Below, in pieces: positions 40,781-50,300 of a stretch of DNA of 64,000 nucleotides. The translations under genes and the position numbers were made by a program. The DNA is from an uncultured Eubacteriales bacterium (GTDB lineage Bacteria > Bacillota > Clostridia > Oscillospirales > Butyricicoccaceae). The first letter of the stretch is position 1. Each line of letters opens with the position of its first letter. The DNA is taken from the NCBI GenBank assembly GCA_910579575.1, contig CAJTUM010000004.1, positions 124,001 to 188,000 on the forward strand, in the 5' to 3' direction. The notes under the pieces were generated by a model. The model was not told where the DNA came from. It did not search any database and was given only the letters and a program-made list of their open reading frames with translations.

Positions 40781-43700
40781 AACAGAAAAAACCCCGTAAC
40801 CGTTGCGGTTACGGGGTTTCTCTTGGAGCTGCTACCCAGATTTGAACTGGGGACCTCATCCTTACCAAGGAAGCGGTCAAGCAGTCTATCCGGTACAGAA
40901 ACAAGGTCATCAAAGCCCTGTCCGGTCAAGCCGTCCTCTATCAGATTTTCAAGGCTTTTGTACTCCGAAAAGCGCACAACCTGATTCTCAACTAAGGTTC
41001 TGATTTGGAAGTGAACAAGGTCAACCTCCACCTGAACCTCCAGTTCTTCATCTGTTATGGTCGTGTAGGCAATTCCCACTCTTGTCAAGTCTGAGAAGTC
41101 GGCTTCTGAACCTGCCCCGTATTCCTTACTGCAAAACTCGTTAATCAGGCTCTTTGCCTGTGCCATCAGGCGCTCAGGATTGGGAACAAAGTCCTCCACT
41201 CGGAAGCCCTGCGGCGGCGGGTCAAGCTGGGAGAGAAAGTCCTGCGAGATCGTCTCCCCGTTCCTGTTTCGGTAAAGAACAATGCTCATGGGCGATCCGT
41301 AGTAGTTTTCCTCTTTGATGTCCTTTAGGAATTGATACTCACTGGTATACTCAACGCTTTCGCCAACTGCGCCGTTTGTCCCCAGATAGTCAATCCTGCC
41401 CACCGGCTGTGATTCAACAGGGTCATCTTTGCTGGTGGAGATGACATTCCTTGTCACCCGCTCCCCGTCCTCAAGGGTTGAGATCGCCACATCATAGCCC
41501 CTGTCGTACAGAAGATTCATAAATAGTTGCAGGCGGGCTTCTGGAATCTGCAAAGGAGAATCCAATGTTTCTGCCATCCTCTGCGTGGACGAAGCAATCC
41601 CCAGAATATCGCCTATCACTCCGGCATCTTCACGAAAAGCTACAAAGGATTCCCTATCCTGAAACAGCAAAATACTGTCCGGATTTTCTGCCTTGGTCTG
41701 GCTATACAGTTGGCTCACAGATAGGTTTTCTTGAGCAGGTTCCTCTTTCCAAGCGGCGTTGAGCTTCTCGGCATAGGCATTGGCCTCCCACTCGCTCAGG
41801 AACTCTTCGCTGACACCTTCCTCGTCCACATATTGACCGTCCTGCACATCGTCCCATATGCCATAGGCAGTCTGATAGTCCCTGTCCAGCTCCACCACAT
41901 GGAATCGGTCATCGGCTTTTGAAACCTCTTCTTTCGACAGGTCAGACGGAACGGGGACACTTTCGATGTCCCGTACTTTCAAATGGTCGTTGAGCGGATT
42001 TTCCTGCACCTTCCTTTCAAAGTCTGCCCTCGTCTCTTCCTTCTGAAAAAGGGGAAACTTCGTGTCATAGAGCAAAACCCTGTCACCGGCAAGGGACAGG
42101 ATTTCATACTCGTCAGCACCGAAGTAGACTTTATCGCCCAGATGATATTCATAGTGCGACGCCGCTTCCGGCTCAGGCTCTCGTTCGGGTGGCGCTGTGT
42201 TCAGCACTTCACGAACAGCTTGGTGTTCCCTCTGCTCCTGTCTGCGTTCCTCCTGCTGCTCAAGCCATGCAGGGTACAACTCCACTTCTTTCGGATTCAG
42301 GTATCTGTCCATGCGAATCAGCTCGGCGATCCGTTTTTCAACCTGATTCCATTTCAGCGTGATACGGGGGTCGTGTTCTCCAAAGCCCCTTTGCAGGGTA
42401 ATACCCTTGCCATCGTGCTGCTCATCAATGCCAGTGCCGGTGATAACAGGATAAGCGCCGCCCCAGCCATACTCGTTTTTGAGGAAGTCAGCGTTTTCCT
42501 TTGCAGACAGGCTCTTTTGAAACTGCTCATAGATTCGGAATTTACCCTCTGACACGCCGCTCCCACGAGTGAGAACAGCGTCGATGATCTCCTGTGAAAA
42601 GGAAAAGGCAGAGGATTTCTCCTCTGCCAAAGAAAGCGTTTCCTGTTGTCCCTCCATCGACGGAAGGGGCTTCATGTTGTCCTGAAGCTCTCCCAGAAGG
42701 CGCAGTCCCTCAAAATGAGCGCCTATAACGCCCCAATCATAATATGCCTGCTTCGTGCGGGAGAGGTAGCTCCCTTCCCAAAGGTGAAGCACATTCTCAT
42801 AGGTCTTGTAGCCCATTCTGCGACCATCATCGAGAATAACCTCGGTGTAGTCGTTGTTAAAGCAGTCCTTGATAAACTCCGTCCGAGTATGCTCATCCGG
42901 CTTGCCTTCAAGAAACTCACGAATGAGCGCCTTAGACTTTTTCAGGTGGGGAGTTGCCATAAGAATGGCATTTACATCCTCAGTTGACCCAAGGAAGGGA
43001 ACACTCTTGTCCTCGTCTGACCGCTCATGCCAGCTTAGGCGTAAACCACTTCCGCCAGCACGATTTCCTGCGCCGAGTTCCTCAGATTGTTCATCTTCCG
43101 CACCCAAGCCATCATGTTCTCCGCTTTCAGGCTCTCGCTGAGGCCCTCCTTCTCCGCCATCTGGCGCACCAGAGTCTCCTCCATCGAGGTCGCCCTCTGC
43201 TCTACCTCCGCCAGATGCTCCTTGAGCTTGCAGCTCGTCAACAGGTTGTAGTACAGCACCCGATGGTGTTCCTTCAGGTACTTCCTCCGCATCTCGGCGT
43301 ATCTGCCCAGAGTTACCTCCGGCTGCTCCGGCAAGGTCAGGTTCGGGATCTGATAATCTCCCTGCATGGTGTAGCTGATCTCGTTCATGCTTAGAACTCC
43401 TTTCTTGTGTGATTCTTGCACCTTCATTGTAGCCACTCAGCGCCCGCCCCGCAATTATGCGATTTTCTCTGTTCAGGGCGTTAATGGTTCGGGCTACCTC
43501 TGTGAGCGCCATTTCAGCAATATCGCTTGTGGCATAGCCAAGGGCGTTCATGGTCTCTGAGGTATTAAAGTTGATAACATCCTCAAAATCGCTGCGTTCA
43601 AAATAATCGCCGGTGTCCAGTCCCAGACGGCTCATCAGCATATAGGCGACGCTGTTTCGGACTACCTTGCGGTACATCGCCGCCACCATGTCCTCGTTCA

Positions 43701-44220
43701 ACTCTTCCAGAAAGCTGTTTTTTACGGTGTGCAGCAGATCACCCACATAATCGGGGATATTATCCTCAACAGCATTTTTGGCGGCACTCTCGATGGCTTC
43801 GGCAAGCGTTTCCTTGCTGTCCAGCGTACCAAAAGTGCTTTCCAATGTCTCGATGACCTCTGCCTCATACTCCGGCCTCATCTCCCAGATAGGAACGGGG
43901 CGGGAATAGCGGCTGGCATGGGTATCCGAAACATCAAAGTAGTGCTTGAGTCGCTGGTGGCTGCGGTCTGCATCCTCAAAGACAGCGATACCACGAGCGC
44001 CACGGTTTACCCAGCGGCCAAAGGTTTCATTCCAGCGCTCAATCTCCAGAACTGCCGTAGCCTCCGGTCTCTGAGCGTATATCAAAAGCTGCTCGTCGAA
44101 GCGGAGCTTGAAGTTTCTACACGCAGACTCCAGAAAGCGCTCCCACGCTGCAGGGTTGTTCACTACCGTTTTAGCCGTTCGCTCATAGATTGCTGAGATC
44201 AGATCGTACTTGCGAGCCAT
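40735..44220 (-). CDS. Conjugative-element ArdC/LPD-type large protein, chimeric C-terminus
   Basis: 1161 aa. The start (ISAIYERTAKTVVNNPAAWERFLESACRNFKLRFDEQLLIYAQRPEATAV, then GARGIAVFED) is the ArdC-like N-terminus of giant helicase/methyltransferase proteins of clostridial conjugative elements. Residues 700-770 carry an LPD domain (YHLGDKVYFGADEYEIL), and the end a YodL/LPD-like region. The methyltransferase and SNF2 domains usual for the family are absent, so it looks cut. From 40870 leftward the frame reads through the tRNA fragment (PSSNLGSSS) into phage DNA. The low-complexity middle (residues 275-395) is the out-of-frame TnpV region. AAGGAGG precedes ATG 44220. Confidence 0.8.
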   Translation of the reverse strand: MARKYDLISAIYERTAKTVVNNPAAWERFLESACRNFKLRFDEQLLIYAQRPEATAVLEIERWNETFGRWVNRGARGIAVFEDADRSHQRLKHYFDVSDTHASRYSRPVPIWEMRPEYEAEVIETLESTFGTLDSKETLAEAIESAAKNAVEDNIPDYVGDLLHTVKNSFLEELNEDMVAAMYRKVVRNSVAYMLMSRLGLDTGDYFERSDFEDVINFNTSETMNALGYATSDIAEMALTEVARTINALNRENRIIAGRALSGYNEGARITQERSSKHERDQLHHAGRLSDPEPDLAGAAGGNSGQIRRDAEEVPEGTPSGAVLQPVDELQAQGASGGGRAEGDLDGGDSGAPDGGEGGPQREPESGEHDGLGAEDEQSEELGAGNRAGGSGLRLSWHERSDEDKSVPFLGSTEDVNAILMATPHLKKSKALIREFLEGKPDEHTRTEFIKDCFNNDYTEVILDDGRRMGYKTYENVLHLWEGSYLSRTKQAYYDWGVIGAHFEGLRLLGELQDNMKPLPSMEGQQETLSLAEEKSSAFSFSQEIIDAVLTRGSGVSEGKFRIYEQFQKSLSAKENADFLKNEYGWGGAYPVITGTGIDEQHDGKGITLQRGFGEHDPRITLKWNQVEKRIAELIRMDRYLNPKEVELYPAWLEQQEERRQEQREHQAVREVLNTAPPEREPEPEAASHYEYHLGDKVYFGADEYEILSLAGDRVLLYDTKFPLFQKEETRADFERKVQENPLNDHLKVRDIESVPVPSDLSKEEVSKADDRFHVVELDRDYQTAYGIWDDVQDGQYVDEEGVSEEFLSEWEANAYAEKLNAAWKEEPAQENLSVSQLYSQTKAENPDSILLFQDRESFVAFREDAGVIGDILGIASSTQRMAETLDSPLQIPEARLQLFMNLLYDRGYDVAISTLEDGERVTRNVISTSKDDPVESQPVGRIDYLGTNGAVGESVEYTSEYQFLKDIKEENYYGSPMSIVLYRNRNGETISQDFLSQLDPPPQGFRVEDFVPNPERLMAQAKSLINEFCSKEYGAGSEADFSDLTRVGIAYTTITDEELEVQVEVDLVHFQIRTLVENQVVRFSEYKSLENLIEDGLTGQGFDDLVSVPDRLLDRFLGKDEVPSSNLGSSSKRNPVTATVTGFFLFYDTPSFFSLGVNLG
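40789..40819 (-). terminator. Terminator linked to the tRNA-Thr fragment
   Basis: Perfect 13-bp stem AAACCCCGTAACC with GTTGC loop. On the minus strand it follows the tRNA 3' end and leads into a TTTTTTCTGTTTT tract; this is the natural tRNA terminator carried by the phage. It also stops integrase transcription on the plus strand. Confidence 0.85.
40824..40870 (-). other. tRNA-Thr(GGT) 3' fragment, phage attachment core
   Basis: 47 bases read on the minus strand as an anticodon loop TTGGTAA, variable loop, T-arm CCCAG-TTCAAAT-CTGGG and acceptor 3' strand with CCA. The 5' half of the tRNA is missing: the sequence to the right is protein coding. This is the core of the recombined attachment site, next to the integrase gene. 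Confidence 0.88.
43035..43388 (-). CDS. TnpV-like protein, nested in another frame
   Basis: 117 aa from ATG 43388 with AAAGGAG nine bases upstream. MNEISYTMQGDYQIPNLTLPEQ and YAEMRRKYLKEHHRVLYYNLLTSC match the TnpV family of transposon-encoded proteins. The whole gene lies in an alternative frame of the giant protein, which reads the same bases as Gly/Ala/Glu/Asp-rich low complexity. Either tnpV DNA was inserted and the host frame stayed open, or both are used. Confidence 0.8.
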   Translation of the reverse strand: MNEISYTMQGDYQIPNLTLPEQPEVTLGRYAEMRRKYLKEHHRVLYYNLLTSCKLKEHLAEVEQRATSMEETLVRQMAEKEGLSESLKAENMMAWVRKMNNLRNSAQEIVLAEVVYA

Positions 44221-44232
44221 CGTAACACCTCC

Positions 44233-44442
44233 TTATCGTTCTCGGTCTTTCGGCTTGATTGCCTTTCCGTTTTCATCATAGTTTTTCGGCTTTGCCGCCG
44301 GTGTGTCCCATCCGAACATGGAACCGGCAAGCATTGCTGCCTCCTGCGCTTTCGTCACGCCCATCGTATCGTTTAAGATGTCGGCAGACTCTTGCAGTGT
44401 TTTTCCAACGGCTTTCCGTCCTGTGGGTTTGTACCCTTTTTC
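44233..44442 (-). pseudogene. In-frame downstream remnant after a stop codon
   Basis: Directly after the TAA of the 240-aa gene the same frame stays open for 69 codons, with protein-like content (ILNDTMGVTKAQEAAMLAGSMFGWDTPAA, then KPKNYDENGKAIKPKDRER). That ending is common at the C-terminus of clostridial conjugative-element proteins. No start with a ribosome binding site is visible. It is best seen as the C-terminus of a longer protein cut by the stop, or a read-through extension. Confidence 0.6.
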
Positions 44443-45165
44443 TTATCGGGTCAGTATCACCATATCTGTCCCGCTGGGAAGTACACTAAAGCACTTCGGC
44501 GGCAGCGGCGGCTCCTTGGGCGCATAGGTGTTCCCGTTTCGCTCCATCCGCTCGGCAAACTCACAGATATGATAGAGGCTGCGCCCCACCTCAAGGTGCG
44601 TCTCATCAATATACCGGCAGGTTTCCTCCAACTTTTCACCGCTGGCAAGTGTGATCGTGACCTGTTCACCGTCAGGCAGTCGGAACAGCTCTTTGTAGCC
44701 GCTGTCGATAAAGCGAATGTCCTTCCTTGCCTCCTCGATATGATGGTCAAGCCACTTGGAGACATAGCAGAAGCAATAGAAGTTATAGTCCCCCTGCTGG
44801 GGATTGCAGCGAATCAGGAAGGCGTGTTTCTCCGTATCTACTCGGAAACCGTACTCCGTAGTATAGCTCCCCTTGAAGGTGCTGTCCGGCTCTGCTCTGG
44901 AAAAGGACACCATACTGCGCCTGTCCTTCAGCAACCCGTATTCCTCGGAGCGCAGAGCGTTGATGACCTCATCCAACTCTGTTTTGAACTCATCGGTTTT
45001 CAGGTCTTGCCGATGATCCTCCCATGTTGTCCAAAACTCGGTGCCGCTTCTGCCGAAGTCGCCTCTGAGCCGCCCGATACTTTCAGTCTGGCTCATAAGC
45101 TGAGAACTCTGAGCATAGGTGTACTTCCGCTCCTCAAAGCTCATCGGTCTGATTTCAAACTCCAT
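44443..45165 (-). CDS. Conserved conjugative-element protein
   Basis: 240 aa from ATG 45165; the frame to 45243 overlaps the previous gene. It begins MEFEIRPMSFEERKYTYAQS, with SIGRLRGDFGRSGTEFWTTW and RCNPQQGDYNFYCFCYVSKWLDHHIEEA. This family recurs in Tn1549-like elements; activity is unknown. The TAA at its end separates it from an open frame of 69 codons that may once have belonged to it. Confidence 0.8.
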   Translation of the reverse strand: MEFEIRPMSFEERKYTYAQSSQLMSQTESIGRLRGDFGRSGTEFWTTWEDHRQDLKTDEFKTELDEVINALRSEEYGLLKDRRSMVSFSRAEPDSTFKGSYTTEYGFRVDTEKHAFLIRCNPQQGDYNFYCFCYVSKWLDHHIEEARKDIRFIDSGYKELFRLPDGEQVTITLASGEKLEETCRYIDETHLEVGRSLYHICEFAERMERNGNTYAPKEPPLPPKCFSVLPSGTDMVILTR

Positions 45166-45166
45166 T

Positions 45167-45751
45167 TCAGCCCACCTCTCTTTCAACTGTTGTCCTGTTT
45201 TTCGGAAAGTCCCAGCCGTAAACCTTGCCGATTTCATCACCAAGGCGCTTTGTAACCCTTGTGATGTCCGCTCTGGTTGCTTTTCCCATATAGATTTTCT
45301 CCTGCAAGCGCTCGATCTGGCCTTCCGTCACGCCCTCTTTGAACACTCGATAGAGATAGTGATTTGTCCCGTCGTGATGAACTGCGTCTGCCCACAGATC
45401 TCCGTACCGGTCAACATACCATTCTATGAAATCGGTATCGGAATACAGGCAGTCCTTGATATTGCCGGAGTCAATCATCTTATAGCCCGTCACCCGTCCA
45501 TTCCAGCGACCGAGATCGCCAATGACTATGATAGGCTGAGAAAGCTGAATGTTAAGATTGTCCCGCTCATCGGAAAGGTATTCCCCATTTGTCTCCATCA
45601 TCCATTCATAGATAGCTTGTTCATCATTGGGGTCTAAGTCCAGCTCATTGGCTTCCAAATACTCTTTGTACTCTTCCCTCCAATCTTCAATGTCGAGGTT
45701 CTGATCACTCCAAATGATAAGCCGGTCACTGGTTCTGGCCTGACTGCTCAT
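45167..45751 (-). CDS. Conserved conjugative-element protein
   Basis: 194 aa from ATG 45751, GGAGG upstream. Acidic start (DLDPNDEQAIYEWMMETNGE), then IIVIGDLGRWNGRVTGYKMI and a Asp/Tyr-rich LYSDTDFIEWYVDRYGDLWADAVHHDGTNHYLYRV. Its charge and size remind of antirestriction proteins, but no ArdA motif is clear, so no function is assigned. It overlaps the previous gene by 26 bases. Confidence 0.8.
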   Translation of the reverse strand: MSSQARTSDRLIIWSDQNLDIEDWREEYKEYLEANELDLDPNDEQAIYEWMMETNGEYLSDERDNLNIQLSQPIIVIGDLGRWNGRVTGYKMIDSGNIKDCLYSDTDFIEWYVDRYGDLWADAVHHDGTNHYLYRVFKEGVTEGQIERLQEKIYMGKATRADITRVTKRLGDEIGKVYGWDFPKNRTTVEREVG

Positions 45752-45977
45752 CTTCTCCACCTCCCAGATAGCTAAACAGAGAGCGGTTCTTTACGCTCTT
45801 TTGCAGCGCCATGATGGTTCTGAGATCGTCCATCGTGATTCCCTGAATCTGCAAAATTGCCTCCATCGAAAGCGATTGCAGTTCGCTTTCTGTCTTGCAG
45901 CCACTGGCAAACAGCTTTGCCATGACCTTGACCTTTCTTTGCAAGGCAAGCTCTTCTGCGGATTTGCTCATTGCCAT
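45726..45977 (-). CDS. Small conserved conjugative-element protein
   Basis: 83 aa, helical, with SMEAILQIQGITMDDLRTIMALQKSVKNRSLFSYLGG. Starts at ATG 45977 with GAGGG upstream. Five bases separate it from the previous gene. Function unknown. Confidence 0.8.
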   Translation of the reverse strand: MAMSKSAEELALQRKVKVMAKLFASGCKTESELQSLSMEAILQIQGITMDDLRTIMALQKSVKNRSLFSYLGGGEDEQSGQNQ

Positions 45978-45982
45978 ACGCC

Positions 45983-46279
45983 TTACCCTCCAATCTGAAG
46001 CAGCAGGACAATCTCGATGTCCTCCGGCTCGCTGGGATTTCGGGACAGCTCAGGAAAGAGAGACTGTACCCTCTGTCTTGCCCTGCGGATGGTCTCAAAG
46101 CAGGGCAGACCAAACCTCTTGTAGTTGAACATCACATACCCAAAGGGCAGTTCTGCGATTTTTCGGTGCCCATACCGGCAGTAATACTGCGTGGCAAGCA
46201 CCATATCGTCATATCTGGAACGAGGGCAAGCCCTCATAATCTCAAGCACTCGGCTCTCGACCGTTGTTGTCTGATTCAT
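45983..46279 (-). CDS. Small conserved conjugative-element protein
   Basis: 98 aa with GGAGG before ATG 46279. Begins MNQTTTVESRVLEIMRACPRSRYDDMVLATQYYCRYG and has ETIRRARQRVQSLFPEL, a probable DNA-binding helix pair. Conserved at this place in related elements; function unknown. Confidence 0.8.
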   Translation of the reverse strand: MNQTTTVESRVLEIMRACPRSRYDDMVLATQYYCRYGHRKIAELPFGYVMFNYKRFGLPCFETIRRARQRVQSLFPELSRNPSEPEDIEIVLLLQIGG

Positions 46280-46336
46280 GTTTTCCTCCCATAAATAGAA
46301 TCGGGGCGAAGTATCCTCCGCCCCGTTGCCTGTTTT

Positions 46337-46426
46337 CTACTTCCTGCGGTTCCTGAGTTGCAGGAACACAAAGCCGCCTAAGATAAAGACGACCAGAACA
46401 ATTCCAATGATGGTCTTGGCGTTCAC
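46337..46426 (-). CDS. Small single-span membrane peptide
   Basis: 29 aa from GTG 46426, with AAAGGAG seven bases upstream. It has a hydrophobic span TIIGIVLVVFILGGFVFLQL and a basic LRNRRK end, so the N-terminus is predicted outside. Too short for usual gene calling; the good ribosome binding site supports it. Confidence 0.65.
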   Translation of the reverse strand: MNAKTIIGIVLVVFILGGFVFLQLRNRRK

Positions 46427-46549
46427 GATTTCACTCCTTTCCAAGATTTCAAATGTGCGACCGCTCCTGTCGCATAATTGTTGAAACGCCTCCCATGCGG
46501 TATGCTTACAGTGTCGAAAGACAAAATACATACTTTGGAGGTCACAAAA

Positions 46550-47173
46550 ATGAAAACCAAATTCTTATCGTTCGTCGCAGGCGCTCTTACCGTACTTATG
46601 CTCGTCGCTCTCCCTGTTTCCGCTCTTGCGTCCGATGGTGCTCTGTCCATCAAGGCGTACCCCATCAGGATTCTTGTTAATGGACAGGTCTTTGCTCCAA
46701 AGGACGCCAACGGAAACGATGTGCTGGTGTTCACCTACAACGGCACAACCTACGCCCCGCTGAGAGCCTTGGCAGAGGCTTATGACCTTGAAGTTGGCTA
46801 TGATGCAAAAAGCAACACCGCCACTGTCACAAATCCGGCTAAAGTGTCTGGCACTCCAGCCGCCGCCAACAGTTTCGCATCCTCTTGGACGGTCAAGGAA
46901 AAGCCCGTCACCAACTATGGCAGCGAGAAGATCTACACCGCAACCTACTCCGGCTCCCTCAACATGAGTGAGTTCAAGTCATGGTGGAAGTCCCTCAGCG
47001 GGGACGAGATTGCAAGGGAAGCTGAGAAGCTCGCCGCTGAAGCACAGAGCCTCAACCCCGGCTATACCGTAACCATGTACTTCTCCTTCGGATCGTACAA
47101 CCTCGGTACAGCCTTCGCCTATGGCGACTACGAGTTCAGCAATTTCTCACCTGCTTCTGTCTGGATCAAATAA
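46550..47173 (+). CDS. Secreted stalk-domain (copper amine oxidase N-like) protein
   Basis: 207 aa from ATG 46550 with GGAGG upstream. Signal peptide at 1-27 (FLSFVAGALTVLMLVALPVSALAS). Residues 30-90 have ILVNGQVFAPKDANGNDVLVFTYNGTTYAPLRALAEAYDLEVGYDAKSNTATV, the stalk domain of Cu_amine_oxidN1 type common in Firmicutes surface proteins. The rest (YSGSLNMSEFKSWWKSL) has no known function. The only plus-strand gene in this element segment. Confidence 0.85.
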   Translation: MKTKFLSFVAGALTVLMLVALPVSALASDGALSIKAYPIRILVNGQVFAPKDANGNDVLVFTYNGTTYAPLRALAEAYDLEVGYDAKSNTATVTNPAKVSGTPAAANSFASSWTVKEKPVTNYGSEKIYTATYSGSLNMSEFKSWWKSLSGDEIAREAEKLAAEAQSLNPGYTVTMYFSFGSYNLGTAFAYGDYEFSNFSPASVWIK

Positions 47174-47183
47174 CCTGAGTGCA

Positions 47184-47218
47184 GAAAGGCTCCGTCCTCA
47201 TGGGACGGGGCCTTTTTT
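47184..47218 (+). terminator. Terminator of the stalk-domain gene
   Basis: AAGGCTCCGTCC-TCAT-GGGACGGGGCCTT followed by TTTT, eleven bases after the stop codon. One internal mismatch. Confidence 0.85.
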
Positions 47219-47352
47219 GCGCCCTCTGTTGCTGCTACATGGCTATCACCATCCCTCCTTCTTGAGAGTTATATTAAATACACCAACCGCCTGCGTCCAA
47301 GCGGCTCGTGTATGTAAACGACCTGCAAGAGCAGGTCGTCAGAGCGTTTAGC

Positions 47353-50300
47353 TTACTTGCTCCAAAGCTCAGTGGTGTCGAAAACCGCAGTATGGGCGTT
47401 TGCCGCCTCCATGACAGCCAGATAAGCCCAATGCTTATCGGACATATCGGAGAAGGTGTTGAGATAACGCAGATTCTTGACGATATACGCCTTGTCCGCA
47501 GTTCTGCCCAGCATACGGTTCATCAGGGTAACGATCTCGGCACGAGTGATGCTCGCATCAGCGTGGAAGGTTCCATCGCCGTAACCATAGACCCAGCCAT
47601 GAATAGCGGCGTCCTTGATATACTCAGCCGCCCAATAACCAGAGGAAACATCGGAGAAGCCTTCATACTTCTCCACGATGTCGGCTGCGCCGTCGCCATA
47701 TGCTTCAAAGAAGCGCACCGCCATGACGGTAAACTCGGCACGACTGATGGGCGCTTCGGGTGCGAAAATGCCCTCGCCACGACCATAGACCACACCAAAA
47801 TTGGTGAGGTACTTCACATACCCCGCATACCACGCATTTGCAGGAATATCGGTGTACTTGGTGGTGACAGTGCCGACCTCCGGAATCTTGTCGCCATTCT
47901 TTTCGGCAAGCAGGCGGGCGAAAATAGCCGCCGCTTCGCTGCGGGACATATTGCGCTCAGGGCCAAAGGTGCCATCGGGATAGCCGTAGATATACACACC
48001 ATGCTTCTCGCTCACGGTAACGGCGGGAACCGTCAGGGTTCCGTCCTCATCCGTCTTGCCGGAAGCGGTCTGACCCAGATCGCCCTTCACCGTCACATTC
48101 TTGTCCTCAAGGGGATTCTTGCGGTTATCGGTGACAATGACGGTAATGCGGTTGTTCTCGTCCATATCTGTGCCGTCAGGCAGCTTCACAATGATGTTGC
48201 CGGTTTTGCCGATGGTAACAACAGCGCCCTCGATGGGTCTGCCAGTCTCAAAGTCAATGACCCTGACTGTGATGGTATAGCGGTCGCCCTCGGCGTCCTC
48301 GCCACCGATAGTCGTTTTGCCGTCATCGTTGGTGTTGCCGGAGCCGCTGGGAATGGTGATCTGCCCAGCCTTATCGGTCTTACCAGCGGCATAGTTGTCG
48401 TTCTTGTCAGTAACGGCAATCGGAAGGTCAGAAACAGCAGTCTTGTCTTTCACCAGCTTTACCGTCACAGTAGTCTGGTCGGCATAGTCGATGATACGAC
48501 CATTGGGCAGACGGATAGACAGGCTTCCGTCCTTATTCAGCACCACCTTAGCGTTGGAAACAGGGTTCTTTGTGTCGGTATCGGTCACGATGACGAGATA
48601 GCCGCCCACAACAGCCTCGCCCTTGCTGTCGGTCGTGCCGGTCAGATAGAGCTTGGGGATAGACTCGGTTCCCAGCTTCTCACCGCAGTTCTCGCACTCC
48701 TTATGGCGGGAACCCTCATTGTCGGTGGTAGGCTCCTTGTCGATGATCCAGTCGCTCTCCTTGTGGCCCAAGGGCTTCACATAGTCGCCCTTATAGCTCT
48801 CGCCGCAGCGCTCACAGGTGCAGGTGGTATAGCCCATCTCGGTGCAGGTGGGGGCAGTAACCTCCGCCTTGTAGCTGTGTCCCAGCGCCTGAGCCAGCAC
48901 AGCACCGCAGACAGTGCAGAGCTGGGGATGGGTGCAGGTAGCAGCCTCGCCCGGGGTATGCCCGCTGGCTGCGTCACCATCCACATAGTGATAACCGCAA
49001 TGCTCGCAACGGTACTCTGTCACGCCTTCACCGGTGCAGGAGGGGGAAGTCACAGGGGTTCCCTTGTCGAAGCTATGCCCCAGAGCGCCCGTATAATCGG
49101 TGATAAAGGAACTGCCGCAGCCCTTGCACAAATGCAGGGTATAGCCGCCGCTCTCACAGTTTGCGGGGGTCGTGATAGCTTCATAATTGTGAGGCTTGGC
49201 ATTCTGAATGTCGGTGATGTGGCGGTCGCCGCAGACCTCGCACTCCTTGACGGTGTAGCCGGGGCTTACACAGGTGGCTTTCACTACGGAAACGCTGTAC
49301 TTATGCTCACCCTTCGGAGTGGTGGTCTCTTCACACTCGCCGCAGTTCTTGCAGATGTTCAGAACCTTGCCGCCAACCTCACAGGTGGCGTCACGAACAA
49401 CTATACTCTGCCACGCATGACCGATAGCGTTCACATAGTCACGCTTCTCGATTTTCCCGCACTCCACGCAGAGATAGCGGGTATAGCCGAGGGTCTTGCA
49501 GGTGGGGTTCACAGTTTCAAGGACAACAAAGTTGTGCTTGTCGCTGCAACCATTGTTGTGGCAGCTTCCATTGCAGTTCTTGTTCTGGCAGTCGCAGTCA
49601 GGGTCGCCACAGCCGCAGGGACAATTTGCGTCCGGTGCGGTAGTCTCGTCGTGCAGCCACACATAGGCAACGCCGTTCTCGGTCATGCTGACACCGGAAT
49701 AGGTGTAGTTGATCTCATAGTAAACGGTGTACTGCCCCTTTTCGGTATAGTTGGGAGCGCTGGTGAGGGTGCAGGAGGTAGCGGAGTTGCCATAGCGAAT
49801 CTGGGTAGATACGCCAGCCTCAGACAAGTCGGAAATCGTGACAGTGTGGGGCTGACCGTCCACTACGCCGTAGTAGTCTGCTACAACAGACTTGGCGGCA
49901 ACATAGCTGGTGCTGGTGTACTCGCAGTCCTTGCAGTGCTTCACGATAGCAAACCGGTTGTTGCCGATCTGAGGCAGAATCTCCGTCTGCATATTGTGGC
50001 GCTCCAGCTTGGAATCGCTGGTACGGTTCGTACCGAAGCAGAAGCAGCAATAGGTGCCGCTGGTGGTGATTTTGCTGTGATAGGTGCTGTCAGCATACTC
50101 GTACTTCACCTGTTCGGGCAGTTCCTCGGTGAACTCAGGGGCGCAATCATACAGCCAGTACACATTCTTGCCAAAACTGTAATCCCCGATGCCCATATTG
50201 CTGTTCATCGTGCCGCAGGTCTCGCAGCAGGCTTTTGTCCAATGGTAGCCTGTATAATAGGCATTGACGCCCGGCGTTCCGTCCATGACTGCACCTGTAC

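Larger units (their letters stand above)
1..40870. mobile_element. Temperate contractile-tailed prophage (partial, right part)
   Basis: Ordered phage modules fill this span: integrase and repressor at the right end, leftward replication genes, then terminase, portal, capsid, sheath, tube, tape measure, baseplate and a DGR-diversified fibre gene at the left. Gene order in the tail part follows the PBSX xkd series, but the integrase, replication module and DNA polymerase make it a self-replicating temperate phage. No holin, endolysin or left attachment site is present, so the element continues left of the window. The right end is the tRNA-Thr fragment at 40824-40870. Confidence 0.95.

Noticed and set aside
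40824..40870. Functional tRNA-Thr gene
   Set aside because: The 5' half (D-arm, acceptor 5' strand GCTGCTA) is missing; the anticodon stem pairs only partly with the flank.
45167..45751. ArdA antirestriction protein
   Set aside because: Acidic and in a fitting place, but no ArdA motif is recognisable, so it is left as conserved unknown.
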